Assembly: GCA_963782605.1 (NCBI GenBank)
Contig: CAWAKK010000006.1
Coordinates: 132,608-196,607, forward strand
Source of the DNA: JBDTSW01 sp963782605
GTDB taxonomy: Bacteria > Actinomycetota > Thermoleophilia > Solirubrobacterales > 70-9
Reading direction: 5' to 3'
DNA: 64,000 nucleotides
How positions within the stretch are numbered: the stretch's first letter is position 1; every line of letters begins with the position of its first letter. This document shows positions 1 to 7,834 of the stretch, piece by piece. The translations under genes and the position numbers were made by a program. The notes beneath the pieces are model-generated. The model was not told the DNA's origin, did not search any database, and saw only the letters and a program-made list of their open reading frames with translations.

Positions 1-151
1 TTCCGCCGCTTTGGGATCTCCTCCACGACGCCTATGGCGATGGGATCCAGGGGTTCCGCCCCGGTTCCCTATTTCCGGATCCGCGGGTTGATGCGAATCG
101 CCACAGCGATTGTATTCCCGGCAGCCGACATTTCAACCAGCGGGCGGCAGA

Positions 152-613
152 TCAGCCGTGCTCGGCGCGGCGCTTGACCGCGCGCAGGATGCTCGTCGTC
201 GCCACGACGTGCCCTTTGGTGCCGATCACGAGGGTCCTGTACGCCTGGCCAGCAAGCCCCGGGAAGACAGCGTGCGTGATCGCTTTGAGGCGAGAGCCGC
301 CCCCGAAGGGCACGATCTCAAAGGCGAGGCGGTATCGCGAGAAGCGATGACGTCCCTCCAGCGTGAGCACGTTCGGAGGCTCCGAGCGCGCCACGCGAAA
401 GCCGACGACCGTCGACCCCTCTGCCGCCGGCTCGCCGGCACGCTCCCACGACTCGCAGCCGAGCAGGCGCGCGAAGGCGCTCCTGGCACTGCCGCCGAAG
501 GTGCGCTCGGAGGTTCGTACGAGGGCGTTCCAGGTGCGCTGCGGCGGGGCGGATACGTCGACCGAGTGTTCATCGACGAACGGCAGGTTGGAGGGGATAC
601 CGGCTCCTCCCAC
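152..613 (-). CDS. SRPBCC-fold (polyketide cyclase/START-like) protein
   Basis: 153 residues, GTG start. The pattern is that of the SRPBCC helix-grip fold: an N-terminal strand (HSVDVSAPPQRTWNALV) with the usual Pro-x-x-x-Trp entry to the first helix, then alternating strands (LTLEGRHRFSRYRLAFEIV) and a long C-terminal helix. Such proteins bind hydrophobic ligands; the ligand cannot be inferred here. It is the last gene of the pyruvate dehydrogenase operon, starting one base after the stop of the E2-like gene, so it is probably co-transcribed. No clear Shine-Dalgarno precedes the GTG, and a slightly later start is possible. Function beyond the fold is unknown. Confidence 0.7.
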   Translation of the reverse strand: MGGAGIPSNLPFVDEHSVDVSAPPQRTWNALVRTSERTFGGSARSAFARLLGCESWERAGEPAAEGSTVVGFRVARSEPPNVLTLEGRHRFSRYRLAFEIVPFGGGSRLKAITHAVFPGLAGQAYRTLVIGTKGHVVATTSILRAVKRRAEHG

Positions 614-614
614 C

Positions 615-1223
615 TCAGACGTCCACGAGCAGCTCTCTGAACATGAGGAGGAAGCTCGCGGCGTCCGCGCCCTGAAGCATGCGGTTGTCGCACGCCAGCG
701 AGAGCGCCATCGTCCCAGTGGCTTGCACGGCCCCCGCCGTCAGGATCGCTGCCTGTCCCCGCTGGATCACGGCGTCACCGCGCGTGATTCCAACTGGCCC
801 CAGGTCAACGATCGTGAAGGTCCCCGCAGCGAGCTCGGGTCGGGTGATCTTCCCCTGGCGTGCCCTCTCGGCGAGCGTCGCGATCTCGGTGCCGATCTCA
901 TCCGCCCCCTTTGAGTCGGCGTCGAAGATCGTCGGGTAGACGAGTGCGTGACCCACTGGGATGCCGACCTGGACGTTGACGCGGGAGTAGAGCTCGAAGC
1001 GCCCGTCGCGATAGAAGCCGTTGACCCGCGGCACCTCACGCAGGGCGAGCCCCGCCGCACGCACGAGCGCCTCCGTCGCCACCTCCCGGGCCACCTCTGC
1101 CACCACCTCGTAGTGAACATGGGGAATGGTGGCCCTCGATTCCGCCACGCGCCGGGCATGCGCCTGCTCGAGCGCGCTCGGCTCGACGCTCTCGACGCTC
1201 CCACGCGCCGACTCGGAGGCCAT
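615..1223 (-). CDS. Stand-alone E2-like (2-oxoacid dehydrogenase acyltransferase) domain lacking the catalytic His
   Basis: 202 residues that align along their length with the C-terminal catalytic domain of dihydrolipoamide acyltransferases (VGIPVGHALVYPTIFDAD, GTFTIVDLGPVGITRGDAVI). There is no lipoyl domain and no E3-binding domain. The active-site motif DHRxxDG of true E2 proteins, intact in the neighbouring E2 (DHRVIDG), reads DNRMLQG here: catalytic His is Asn and Asp is Gln. Acetyl transfer by the known mechanism is therefore unlikely. It starts 3 bases after the E3 stop, within the same operon. A structural or regulatory role in the complex, as with the inactive E3-binding protein of eukaryotes, is my inference. 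Confidence 0.8.
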   Translation of the reverse strand: MASESARGSVESVEPSALEQAHARRVAESRATIPHVHYEVVAEVAREVATEALVRAAGLALREVPRVNGFYRDGRFELYSRVNVQVGIPVGHALVYPTIFDADSKGADEIGTEIATLAERARQGKITRPELAAGTFTIVDLGPVGITRGDAVIQRGQAAILTAGAVQATGTMALSLACDNRMLQGADAASFLLMFRELLVDV

Positions 1224-1226
1224 CTC

Positions 1227-3074
1227 TCAGCGCTTTCGCTTTGGCGCGTAGAGGTCGGTCACTGTGCCCTCTGCCATCTCGGCGGCGAACGCCACGGTCT
1301 CCGAGAGCGTGGGGTGGGCATGAATCGTGAGTCCGATGTCCTCGGCGTCGGCGCCCATCTCGACCGCCAGGGTCACCTCGGCAATGAGCTCGCCGGCGTT
1401 GGGGCCCACGATCCCGGCCCCGAGCACCCTCCGCGTCTCGGGGTCGACCAGGAGCTTCGTGAGCCCCTCGGCGCGGCCCAGCGCCAGGGCTCGGCCTGAG
1501 GCCTGCCACGGGACCGCGGCCTTCTCGTACGCCGTGTCGGAGTCGACCGCCTCTACCTCGGTGAGCCCGGTCCATGCGACCTCCGGATCCGTGTAGGCAA
1601 CGGACGGGATCGCTCGCGGGTCAAAGGCGACGTTCTCGCCGGCGATCACCTCCGCGGCGACCCTGCCCTCGTGCGTCGCCTTGTGGGCGAGCATCGGAGG
1701 ACCGGTCACGTCGCCGATCGCGTAGATATGGCCGACGTTCGTGCGCCGCTGCTCGTCGACCTCGATCACCCCGTTCTCAGCGACCTCGACCCCCGCCTCG
1801 CCGACCTCGAGCAGGTCGCCGTTGGCCTGGCGGCCGATCGCGATCAAGACGCGGTCGAAGATCTGGGCCTCCGGCGCGTCCTCGCCCTCGAAGGCAACCT
1901 CGATTCCCCTCTCCGTCTCCGTGACCGAGGCGACCTTGGTGGAGAGGAGGATCGCGTCGTAGCGTTCCGCGATTCGTTTGTGCAGTGGCTTTACGAGGTC
2001 CGGATCGCAGCCCGGGATGAGCTGGTCGGTCATCTCGACGACCGTGACGGCGCTGCCCAGGGCCTCGTAGACCGTGGCCAACTCGAGGCCGATGATGCCG
2101 CCGCCGACCACGAGCAGCCGTTCGGGCACATCGGGGAGCTCGAGCGCTCCAGTCGAGTGGACGATGCGTTCGTCGTCGGGGAGGTCAGGGAGCATGGCCG
2201 CGCGGGAGCCAACGGCGAGGATGCAGTTCTCGAACGCGATCGAGGTGCCGTCGACGTCAACCGTGTGATCAGAGGTGAACTTCGCCGCTCCGGTCACGAC
2301 CTCGACCTTGCGTTTCTTGGCCAGCCCGCCGAGGCCCCCCGTGAGCTTGCCTACGACCTCCCCCTTCCACTCGCGCAGCCGGTCGAGATCGAGCTCGGGC
2401 TCGCCAAATCGCAGACCGTAATCGGCTGCCTCCTCGGTCTCGGCCACGATCCGAGCCGTGTGCAACAGCGCCTTCGAGGGAATGCAGCCCACGTTGAGGC
2501 AGACCCCGCCCAGTGACTCGTAACGCTCGACCAGGACCACGTCGAGGCCAAGATCGGCGGCCCGGAAGGCGGCCGTGTACCCGCCGGGCCCCGAGCCGAC
2601 CACGAGGACCTGCGCCCGCTTATCGGCATCGGGCAGCTCCTGCTTCGGCTCGTCCTTGGACGATTCGGTGTCCGCCTTCTGGTCCTCCTCCTCCTCCTCC
2701 TCGTCGGAGCGCTCGTCCTCTCCCTCATCCTCGTCCTCCGCGCCGTCTGCGTCGTCCTTTGTGTCGGCGTCTTCCCCGGAGTCCTTCTCGTCGGCGTCCT
2801 CTTCCTCGGGCTTCCCCTCACCCTCGCTCTCACCCGAGTCGCCGTCCGACTCCTCGAGCTCGAGGATCGCGTCCCCCTCGGAGACCTTGTCGTTCAGCTC
2901 AACCAGCATCTCCTTCACGGTGCCCGCGGCCGGTGAGGGGACGTCCATCGTCGCCTTGTCCGACTCGAGCGTGATGAGAGGCGCTTCCTCCTCGACCTCG
3001 TCTCCCGCCGACACGTGGATCTCGATCACCGGGACTTCGTCGAAGTCGCCGATGTCCGGGACCTTGACCTGCAT
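1227..3074 (-). CDS. lpdA: Dihydrolipoyl dehydrogenase (E3) with N-terminal lipoyl domain
   Basis: 615 residues. Residues 1-73 form a lipoyl domain with the lipoylated lysine expected at K40 (ESDKATMDVP). Residues 73-150 are a Glu/Asp-rich linker. Residues 155-615 are a full flavoprotein disulfide reductase: FAD site VLVVGSGPGGYTAAFRA, redox pair CLNVGC, NAD site VVGGGIIGLELA, and the C-terminal dimer-interface His-Glu region (HAHPTLSE). It reoxidises dihydrolipoamide of the pyruvate dehydrogenase complex with NAD+. The ATG was chosen because the lipoyl domain begins there and it overlaps the E2 stop (TGATG). Longer upstream starts would run into the E2 gene. Confidence 0.95.
   Translation of the reverse strand: MQVKVPDIGDFDEVPVIEIHVSAGDEVEEEAPLITLESDKATMDVPSPAAGTVKEMLVELNDKVSEGDAILELEESDGDSGESEGEGKPEEEDADEKDSGEDADTKDDADGAEDEDEGEDERSDEEEEEEDQKADTESSKDEPKQELPDADKRAQVLVVGSGPGGYTAAFRAADLGLDVVLVERYESLGGVCLNVGCIPSKALLHTARIVAETEEAADYGLRFGEPELDLDRLREWKGEVVGKLTGGLGGLAKKRKVEVVTGAAKFTSDHTVDVDGTSIAFENCILAVGSRAAMLPDLPDDERIVHSTGALELPDVPERLLVVGGGIIGLELATVYEALGSAVTVVEMTDQLIPGCDPDLVKPLHKRIAERYDAILLSTKVASVTETERGIEVAFEGEDAPEAQIFDRVLIAIGRQANGDLLEVGEAGVEVAENGVIEVDEQRRTNVGHIYAIGDVTGPPMLAHKATHEGRVAAEVIAGENVAFDPRAIPSVAYTDPEVAWTGLTEVEAVDSDTAYEKAAVPWQASGRALALGRAEGLTKLLVDPETRRVLGAGIVGPNAGELIAEVTLAVEMGADAEDIGLTIHAHPTLSETVAFAAEMAEGTVTDLYAPKRKR
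2625..2858 (-). repeat. Low-complexity acidic linker in the lipoyl-E3 protein
   Basis: Codons 73-150 of the E3 gene encode almost only Glu, Asp, Ser, Gly and Lys, including a run of six Glu. On the plus strand this appears as repeated tcctc/gtcgtc triplets. Linkers after lipoyl domains are normally Ala/Pro-rich; this one resembles the linker of the adjacent E2. Confidence 0.85.
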
Positions 3075-4552
3075 CAGAGGAGAACCCGTCGGAGATCCGC
3101 GAGCTCGCTGGCGAGGTGGGCGACGAAGCGCGCCGCTGCGGCGCCGTCGATGACGCGGTGGTCGTAGGAGAGGGACAGGGGCAGCATCAGCCGCGGCACG
3201 AACTCGGAGCCGTTCCACACCGGCTGCGTCTTCGAGCGCGTGACGCCGAGGATGGCCACCTCAGGGGCGTTGACGATCGGCGTGAAGCCGGTGCCGCCGA
3301 TGCCGCCGAGCGACGAGATCGTGAACGTCCCGCCGCGCATCTCCTCGGCCGTGATCTTTCCCTCACGTGCCTTACCCGAGAGCTCGCGCAGCTCGCTCGC
3401 AATCTCGAGCAGGCCCTTGCGGTCGGCATCGCGGACGACCGGCACGAGCAGCCCCTGCGGGGTGTCGGCGGCGAAGCCGATGTGGTGGTAGCGCTTGATC
3501 ACGAGCTCATCGCCGTCGAGCGATGAATTGAACTCGGGGAACTGGCGCAGCGAGCCCACGCAGGCCTTGATCAGGAGGGCGACCATCGTCACCTTCACGT
3601 CCTGCTCGGAGTTGATCTGCTTGCGGAACGCCTCGAGGTCGGTGATGTCCGCCTCGTCGTCGTGGGTGACGTGGGGGATCATCACCCAGTTGCGGGAGAG
3701 CGCAGGGCCGCTGATGCGCTTGATCCGTGAAAGCTGCACGCGCTCGACCTCGCCGTACTGCTCGAAGTCGATGTCCGGCCACGGCGCCAGCTCCAGCCCG
3801 GGGATGCCGCCGCCCGCCTTGCCCGCCCCCTCGTCTGCGGGGGCCTCCTTCGCCTTCTTTACGTCGTCCTTTGTGATGCGGTTCTTGCGCCCGGTTCCCT
3901 GGACTCCTTCGAGATCGACGTCGAGCTCGCGTGCAAGGCGCCGCACCGAGGGGCTCGCGTAGATCGCGGCGCCGGAGTCACCGGAGGCCTCTGCATCGGA
4001 GGGCTGTGCTTCAGCCCCCTCATCCCCGTCCTCGGGCTCGGCGTCCTCGCCCTGGTCCTCGTCCTCCTGCTCGTCCTCGTCCTTGTCCTCGGCGTCCTCG
4101 TCCTCCTGCTCGTCCTCGTCCTGATCCTCGTCCTCGTCCCCCTCGTCCTCGCCGGAGCCCTTCTCGTCGGCGTCCTCCTCCTCGGCGTCACCGTCGCTGT
4201 CCGCCGGCTCGCCGTCCCCCTCCTCTTCGTCCCCGTCCTCGTCCGGTTCCTCGTCCCCGTCCCCGCTGGGCTTCTCCTCCTCGCCTTCGCCCTCCTCCTC
4301 GTCATCTCCGTCGCCTGCCTCGATGGTCAGGACCACGGTGCCCTCGGAGACCTTGTCGTCGACCGAGACCTTGAGCTCGGCGACCTTGCCCGCGAAGGGG
4401 GCGGGCACGTCCATCGTCGCCTTGTCTGACTCGAGCGTTACGAGAGGATCGTTCTCGCTCACCTCGTCGCCCTCGGATACGAGGACCTCGATCACCGGGA
4501 CGTCCTCGAAGTCGCCGATGTCGGGGACCTTGACTTCCTTCGCGTCAGCCAT
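3074..4552 (-). CDS. aceF: Dihydrolipoamide acetyltransferase (E2) of pyruvate dehydrogenase
   Basis: 492 residues. Order: lipoyl domain 1-79 with target lysine K44 (ESDKATMDVP); very acidic linker about 80-195; peripheral subunit-binding domain about 197-235 (ASPSVRRLARELDVDL); then the acyltransferase domain with an intact DHRVIDG motif near the C-terminus. It transfers the acetyl group from lipoate to CoA and forms the core of the complex. The start is set by the lipoyl domain and by the TGATG overlap with the aceE stop; the 3' end overlaps the E3 start in the same way, so the three subunits are translationally coupled. The stoichiometry of one lipoyl domain per E2 plus one on E3 is unusual. 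Confidence 0.95.
   Translation of the reverse strand: MADAKEVKVPDIGDFEDVPVIEVLVSEGDEVSENDPLVTLESDKATMDVPAPFAGKVAELKVSVDDKVSEGTVVLTIEAGDGDDEEEGEGEEEKPSGDGDEEPDEDGDEEEGDGEPADSDGDAEEEDADEKGSGEDEGDEDEDQDEDEQEDEDAEDKDEDEQEDEDQGEDAEPEDGDEGAEAQPSDAEASGDSGAAIYASPSVRRLARELDVDLEGVQGTGRKNRITKDDVKKAKEAPADEGAGKAGGGIPGLELAPWPDIDFEQYGEVERVQLSRIKRISGPALSRNWVMIPHVTHDDEADITDLEAFRKQINSEQDVKVTMVALLIKACVGSLRQFPEFNSSLDGDELVIKRYHHIGFAADTPQGLLVPVVRDADRKGLLEIASELRELSGKAREGKITAEEMRGGTFTISSLGGIGGTGFTPIVNAPEVAILGVTRSKTQPVWNGSEFVPRLMLPLSLSYDHRVIDGAAAARFVAHLASELADLRRVLL
3970..4315 (-). repeat. Low-complexity acidic linker in E2 (about 115 residues)
   Basis: Codons 80-195 of the E2 gene are dominated by Glu and Asp, with an internal imperfect repeat of the type DEDEQEDEDAEDK / DEDEQEDEDQGED around residues 145-170. 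The plus strand shows many gtcctc units. E2 linkers are usually mobile Ala/Pro segments; near-complete acidity over this length is exceptional. Confidence 0.9.
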
Positions 4553-7191
4553 CAGGAAACCGCTGGATCCGGTGCATCGGGGTCGACGTCGTAGCGCTCG
4601 ATCGCGTCCGAGACGACCGAGGACTCGATCGATCCGTCCTGGGCCAGAGCGGAGAGGGCCGCGACCGCAACGTGATGGCGGTCGACCTCGAAGAAGCGGC
4701 GAAGGTGCTTGCGGAAATCGCTTCGGCCGAAGCCGTCGGTGCCCAGGACCTCGTAGTGCCCCGGGACCCATTCGCGGATGCCGTCGGGGAGCGCCTTCAT
4801 GTAATCGGTTGCCGCGACCACCGGTGCGTCGCTCTTCCCCAGGCACTTGGTGACGTACGGTCGCTTGGGCTTCTCCTCAGGGTGCAGACGGGCCAGTCGA
4901 TCCTTCGCGAGGCCGTCGCGGCGAAGCTCGGTGAAGCTGGTGACGCTCCAGACCTCGGCCGGGATCTCGAAGTCCTGGCGGAGCAGGTCCGCGGCCGCCT
5001 CGACCTCACGCAGAATCGTGCCCGAGCCCAGCAGTCGCACCTTGGCGTCGTCGATCTCGCGGATCCTGTGCATGCCGCGCAGGATGCCCTCCTCTGCGCC
5101 TTCGGGCATCGGAGGATGGCGGTAGTTCTCGTTCATGACCGTCAGGTAGTAGAAGACATCCTGCTGCTCGGCGATCATGCGCCGCAATCCGTCGTGAACG
5201 ATCACGGCGAGCTCATAAGCGTAGGCGGGGTCGTATGAGATGCAGTTGGGGATCGTCTGCGAGAGCACGTGGCTGTGTCCGTCCTCGTGCTGGAGCCCCT
5301 CGCCATTCAAGGTGGTGCGTCCGGCGGTTCCCCCGATCAGAAAACCCCGGGCCCGCGAGTCGCCCGCCGCCCAGGCCAGATCACCGATTCGCTGGAAGCC
5401 GAACATCGAGTAGAAGGCGAAGAAGGGGACCATCTGCACGTTGTGGTTCGAGTACGAGGTCGCGGCGGCGAGCCACGAGGAGAACGAGCCCGCCTCTGTA
5501 ATGCCCTCCTGTAGGACCTGACCCTTGCGGTCCTCGCGATAGAACATGAGCGAGCCGGCATCCTCGGGCTCATACAGCTGTCCCACGCTCGAGTAGATGC
5601 CGAGCTGGCGGAACATGCCCTCCATGCCGAACGTACGCGACTCGTCGGGCACGATCGGCACGACCCGCGGGCCCAGTTCCTTGTCGCGGAGCAGCGCGGC
5701 GAGGACACGAACGAAAGCCATCGTGGTCGAGATCTCACGTTCGCCGGTGCCGTCGAGCTGGCTTTGAAAGACGTCCAGCTCGGGGGTCGGCAGCGGCTCG
5801 TCGACCCGCTCTCGACGGGCCGGCAGATACCCCCCGAGCGCCTCGCGCCGCTCGCGCATGTACGTGAGCTCCTCGGAGTCATCCGGCGGCCGGTGGAAGG
5901 AGACGTCGCGGACCTCCTCGTCCGAGATGTCGAGGTCGAAGCGGTCGCGAAAGACCTTGAGCGCCTCCTCGTTCATCTTCTTCTGCTGATGGGTGATGTT
6001 CTGGCCCTCTCCGGCCTCGCCCATTCCGTAGCCCTTGATGGTCTTGGCCAAGATCACCGTGGGACGGTGCTTTGCGTTCTGGGCCGCCGCGTAGGCGGCG
6101 TAGACCTTGCGGGCGTCGTGACCGCCTCGGTTTAGGTCCCAGATCTCCTCGTCGGTCATGTCCTCCACGCGTTCGGCGAGCTCTGGGTACTTCCCGAAGA
6201 AGTGCTCGCGCACGTAGGCGCCGTCGCGCGCTTTGTAGAGCTGGTAGTGCCCGTCCAGTGCCTCCTCCATCCGCTTGACCAAGAGGCCGTTGTGATCGTC
6301 CGCCAGGAGCGGATCCCAGCGATCCCCCCAGATCACCTTGATCACGTTCCACCCGGCCCCGCGGAAGATCGTCTCGAGGTGCTGGATGATCTTGCCGTTC
6401 CCCCATACCGGACCATCGAGACGCTGAAGGTTGCAGTTGATGACGAAGACAAGGTTCTCGAGCTTTTCGCGGCCCGCCAGCGCGATCGAGCCGAGCGACT
6501 CGGGCTCGTCGGTCTCGCCGTCGCCGACGAACGCCCAAACCTTGCGCCCCGCCGTGTCGTGGATGCCGCGGTCGGTCAGGTACTTCATGAAGCGAGCCTG
6601 GTAGATCGCCATGATCGGCCCGAGGCCCATCGAAACCGTGGGGAATTGCCAGAACTTCGGCATGAGCCAGGGGTGCGGATACGAGCTCACGCCGTCCCGC
6701 GAGACCTCCTGGCGGAACCCTTCGAGCTGCTCCTCGCTGATCCGGCCCTCCAGGAACGCCCGGGCGTAGATGCCCGGGGAGGAGTGCCCCTGTATGTAGA
6801 CGAGGTCGCCTCCATGCTCCGCCGAGGCCGCGTGCCAGAAGTGGTTGAAGCCGATCTCGTAGAGCAGCGCCGCCGACTGGAAGCTCGCGATGTGGCCGCC
6901 GAGCTCGGACGACTCCTTGTTGGCGCGCAGGATCATCGCGATCGCGTTCCAACGGATGAGCGAGCGGACGCGGCGCTCGAGCCCGGGATCGCCGGGGAGC
7001 GGGGGCTCATCGTCGGCGTGGATCGTGTTGACGTAAGGCGTCGGGCCCACGTACTCGATCGCAGCGCCGCGCAGCCGGGCACGCTCGACTACGCGCTCGA
7101 CGATGTCATGCCCTCGGCGCGGTCCGTCGTTTTCGACGACCGCGTCCAGCGCCTCGAGCCACTCCTCAGTTTCGACAGCGTCGATGTCCAC
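4552..7191 (-). CDS. aceE: Pyruvate dehydrogenase E1, homodimeric type
   Basis: 879 residues, the usual length for the homodimeric E1 of the AceE type. It decarboxylates pyruvate with thiamine diphosphate and acetylates lipoate on E2. Visible are an N-terminus similar to other AceE proteins (VETEEWLEALDAVV), the thiamine diphosphate motif around GDGETDEPES, and a C-terminal transketolase-like region. I chose GTG at 7191 because the alignable N-terminus begins there; an upstream start would overlap the isomerase gene. The spacing to AAGGG upstream is long, so the exact start is uncertain. The 3' end overlaps the E2 start. Confidence 0.93.
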   Translation of the reverse strand: MDIDAVETEEWLEALDAVVENDGPRRGHDIVERVVERARLRGAAIEYVGPTPYVNTIHADDEPPLPGDPGLERRVRSLIRWNAIAMILRANKESSELGGHIASFQSAALLYEIGFNHFWHAASAEHGGDLVYIQGHSSPGIYARAFLEGRISEEQLEGFRQEVSRDGVSSYPHPWLMPKFWQFPTVSMGLGPIMAIYQARFMKYLTDRGIHDTAGRKVWAFVGDGETDEPESLGSIALAGREKLENLVFVINCNLQRLDGPVWGNGKIIQHLETIFRGAGWNVIKVIWGDRWDPLLADDHNGLLVKRMEEALDGHYQLYKARDGAYVREHFFGKYPELAERVEDMTDEEIWDLNRGGHDARKVYAAYAAAQNAKHRPTVILAKTIKGYGMGEAGEGQNITHQQKKMNEEALKVFRDRFDLDISDEEVRDVSFHRPPDDSEELTYMRERREALGGYLPARRERVDEPLPTPELDVFQSQLDGTGEREISTTMAFVRVLAALLRDKELGPRVVPIVPDESRTFGMEGMFRQLGIYSSVGQLYEPEDAGSLMFYREDRKGQVLQEGITEAGSFSSWLAAATSYSNHNVQMVPFFAFYSMFGFQRIGDLAWAAGDSRARGFLIGGTAGRTTLNGEGLQHEDGHSHVLSQTIPNCISYDPAYAYELAVIVHDGLRRMIAEQQDVFYYLTVMNENYRHPPMPEGAEEGILRGMHRIREIDDAKVRLLGSGTILREVEAAADLLRQDFEIPAEVWSVTSFTELRRDGLAKDRLARLHPEEKPKRPYVTKCLGKSDAPVVAATDYMKALPDGIREWVPGHYEVLGTDGFGRSDFRKHLRRFFEVDRHHVAVAALSALAQDGSIESSVVSDAIERYDVDPDAPDPAVS

Positions 7192-7210
7192 CAGCAGTCG
7201 AAGATAGCCC

Positions 7211-7801
7211 TTAGCGGTGGGCGGCAAACTCCGCGGCGTCCTCGAGCCGATCATCGCCCCAGAAGACACGGTCACTCACGACCACCGCTGGGACCCCAAC
7301 GACCCCGAGATCCCCGGCGTGGTCGGTGGCGGCGCGCAGAGCCTGCTTGACCGTGTCGCGCTTTGTCGCGACCTCGATCGCGCGCGGGTGCATCTCCGCT
7401 GCCGCCGCGGCGATCATCACGTTGTCGGGCACGGAGAGGTCGCGTCCGGCGGCGAACGCCTGGCGGAACGCGGCGAGCGAGAAGGCGACGGTCCGCCCGA
7501 TCTGCTTCGCGAACGTGGCGACGCGCATCGCGTAGAGGCCGTCACCGGGCCAGGGCTCGGGCCAAGCGATCGGTGGCAGCCCGTACGCGGATGTGCGACG
7601 TTCCACCTCCCGCATGCCCTCCGCGCGGGCGTCGGTATAGGCCCAGGATCCTCGGTCGAACCGAGCAAAGAGCCCGCCGAGCAGCACCGGCTGCCACTCC
7701 GGAACCCCGGCACCGGCCTCACTGAAGACCGCGTTCACGCGCTCGGCGGCGAGGTAGGCGTAGGGAGACCCGAGGTCGTAGTAGAAGACGGGACGGCTCA
7801 C
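7211..7801 (-). CDS. DsbA-fold protein of the 2-hydroxychromene-2-carboxylate isomerase/kappa-GST family
   Basis: 196 residues, GTG start. The N-terminal strand and helix (VFYYDLGSPYAYLAAERV) carry the Ser-Pro-Tyr motif of the HCCA isomerase/kappa glutathione-transferase group in place of the CxxC of true DsbA. The cis-proline loop (GVVGVPAVVV) and the following FWGDDRL segment, typical of the family, are present. The known isomerase uses glutathione or a related thiol in aromatic degradation; the substrate here is unknown. It lies between a dihydrolipoyl dehydrogenase and aceE in one minus-strand run, ending about 20 bases before the aceE start. Confidence 0.85.
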   Translation of the reverse strand: MSRPVFYYDLGSPYAYLAAERVNAVFSEAGAGVPEWQPVLLGGLFARFDRGSWAYTDARAEGMREVERRTSAYGLPPIAWPEPWPGDGLYAMRVATFAKQIGRTVAFSLAAFRQAFAAGRDLSVPDNVMIAAAAAEMHPRAIEVATKRDTVKQALRAATDHAGDLGVVGVPAVVVSDRVFWGDDRLEDAAEFAAHR

Positions 7802-7834
7802 ATCAGCTGCGACGGCCGGCCGCGGATCACACGC

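Noticed and set aside
2625..4315. Tandem DNA repeats resembling a CRISPR or satellite array
   Set aside because: The gtcctc-type repeats are the coding strand complement of Glu/Asp codons in protein linkers; spacing is irregular and in frame.
6202..7350. 382-codon plus-strand frame across aceE
   Set aside because: Antisense to conserved AceE residues; a compositional shadow.
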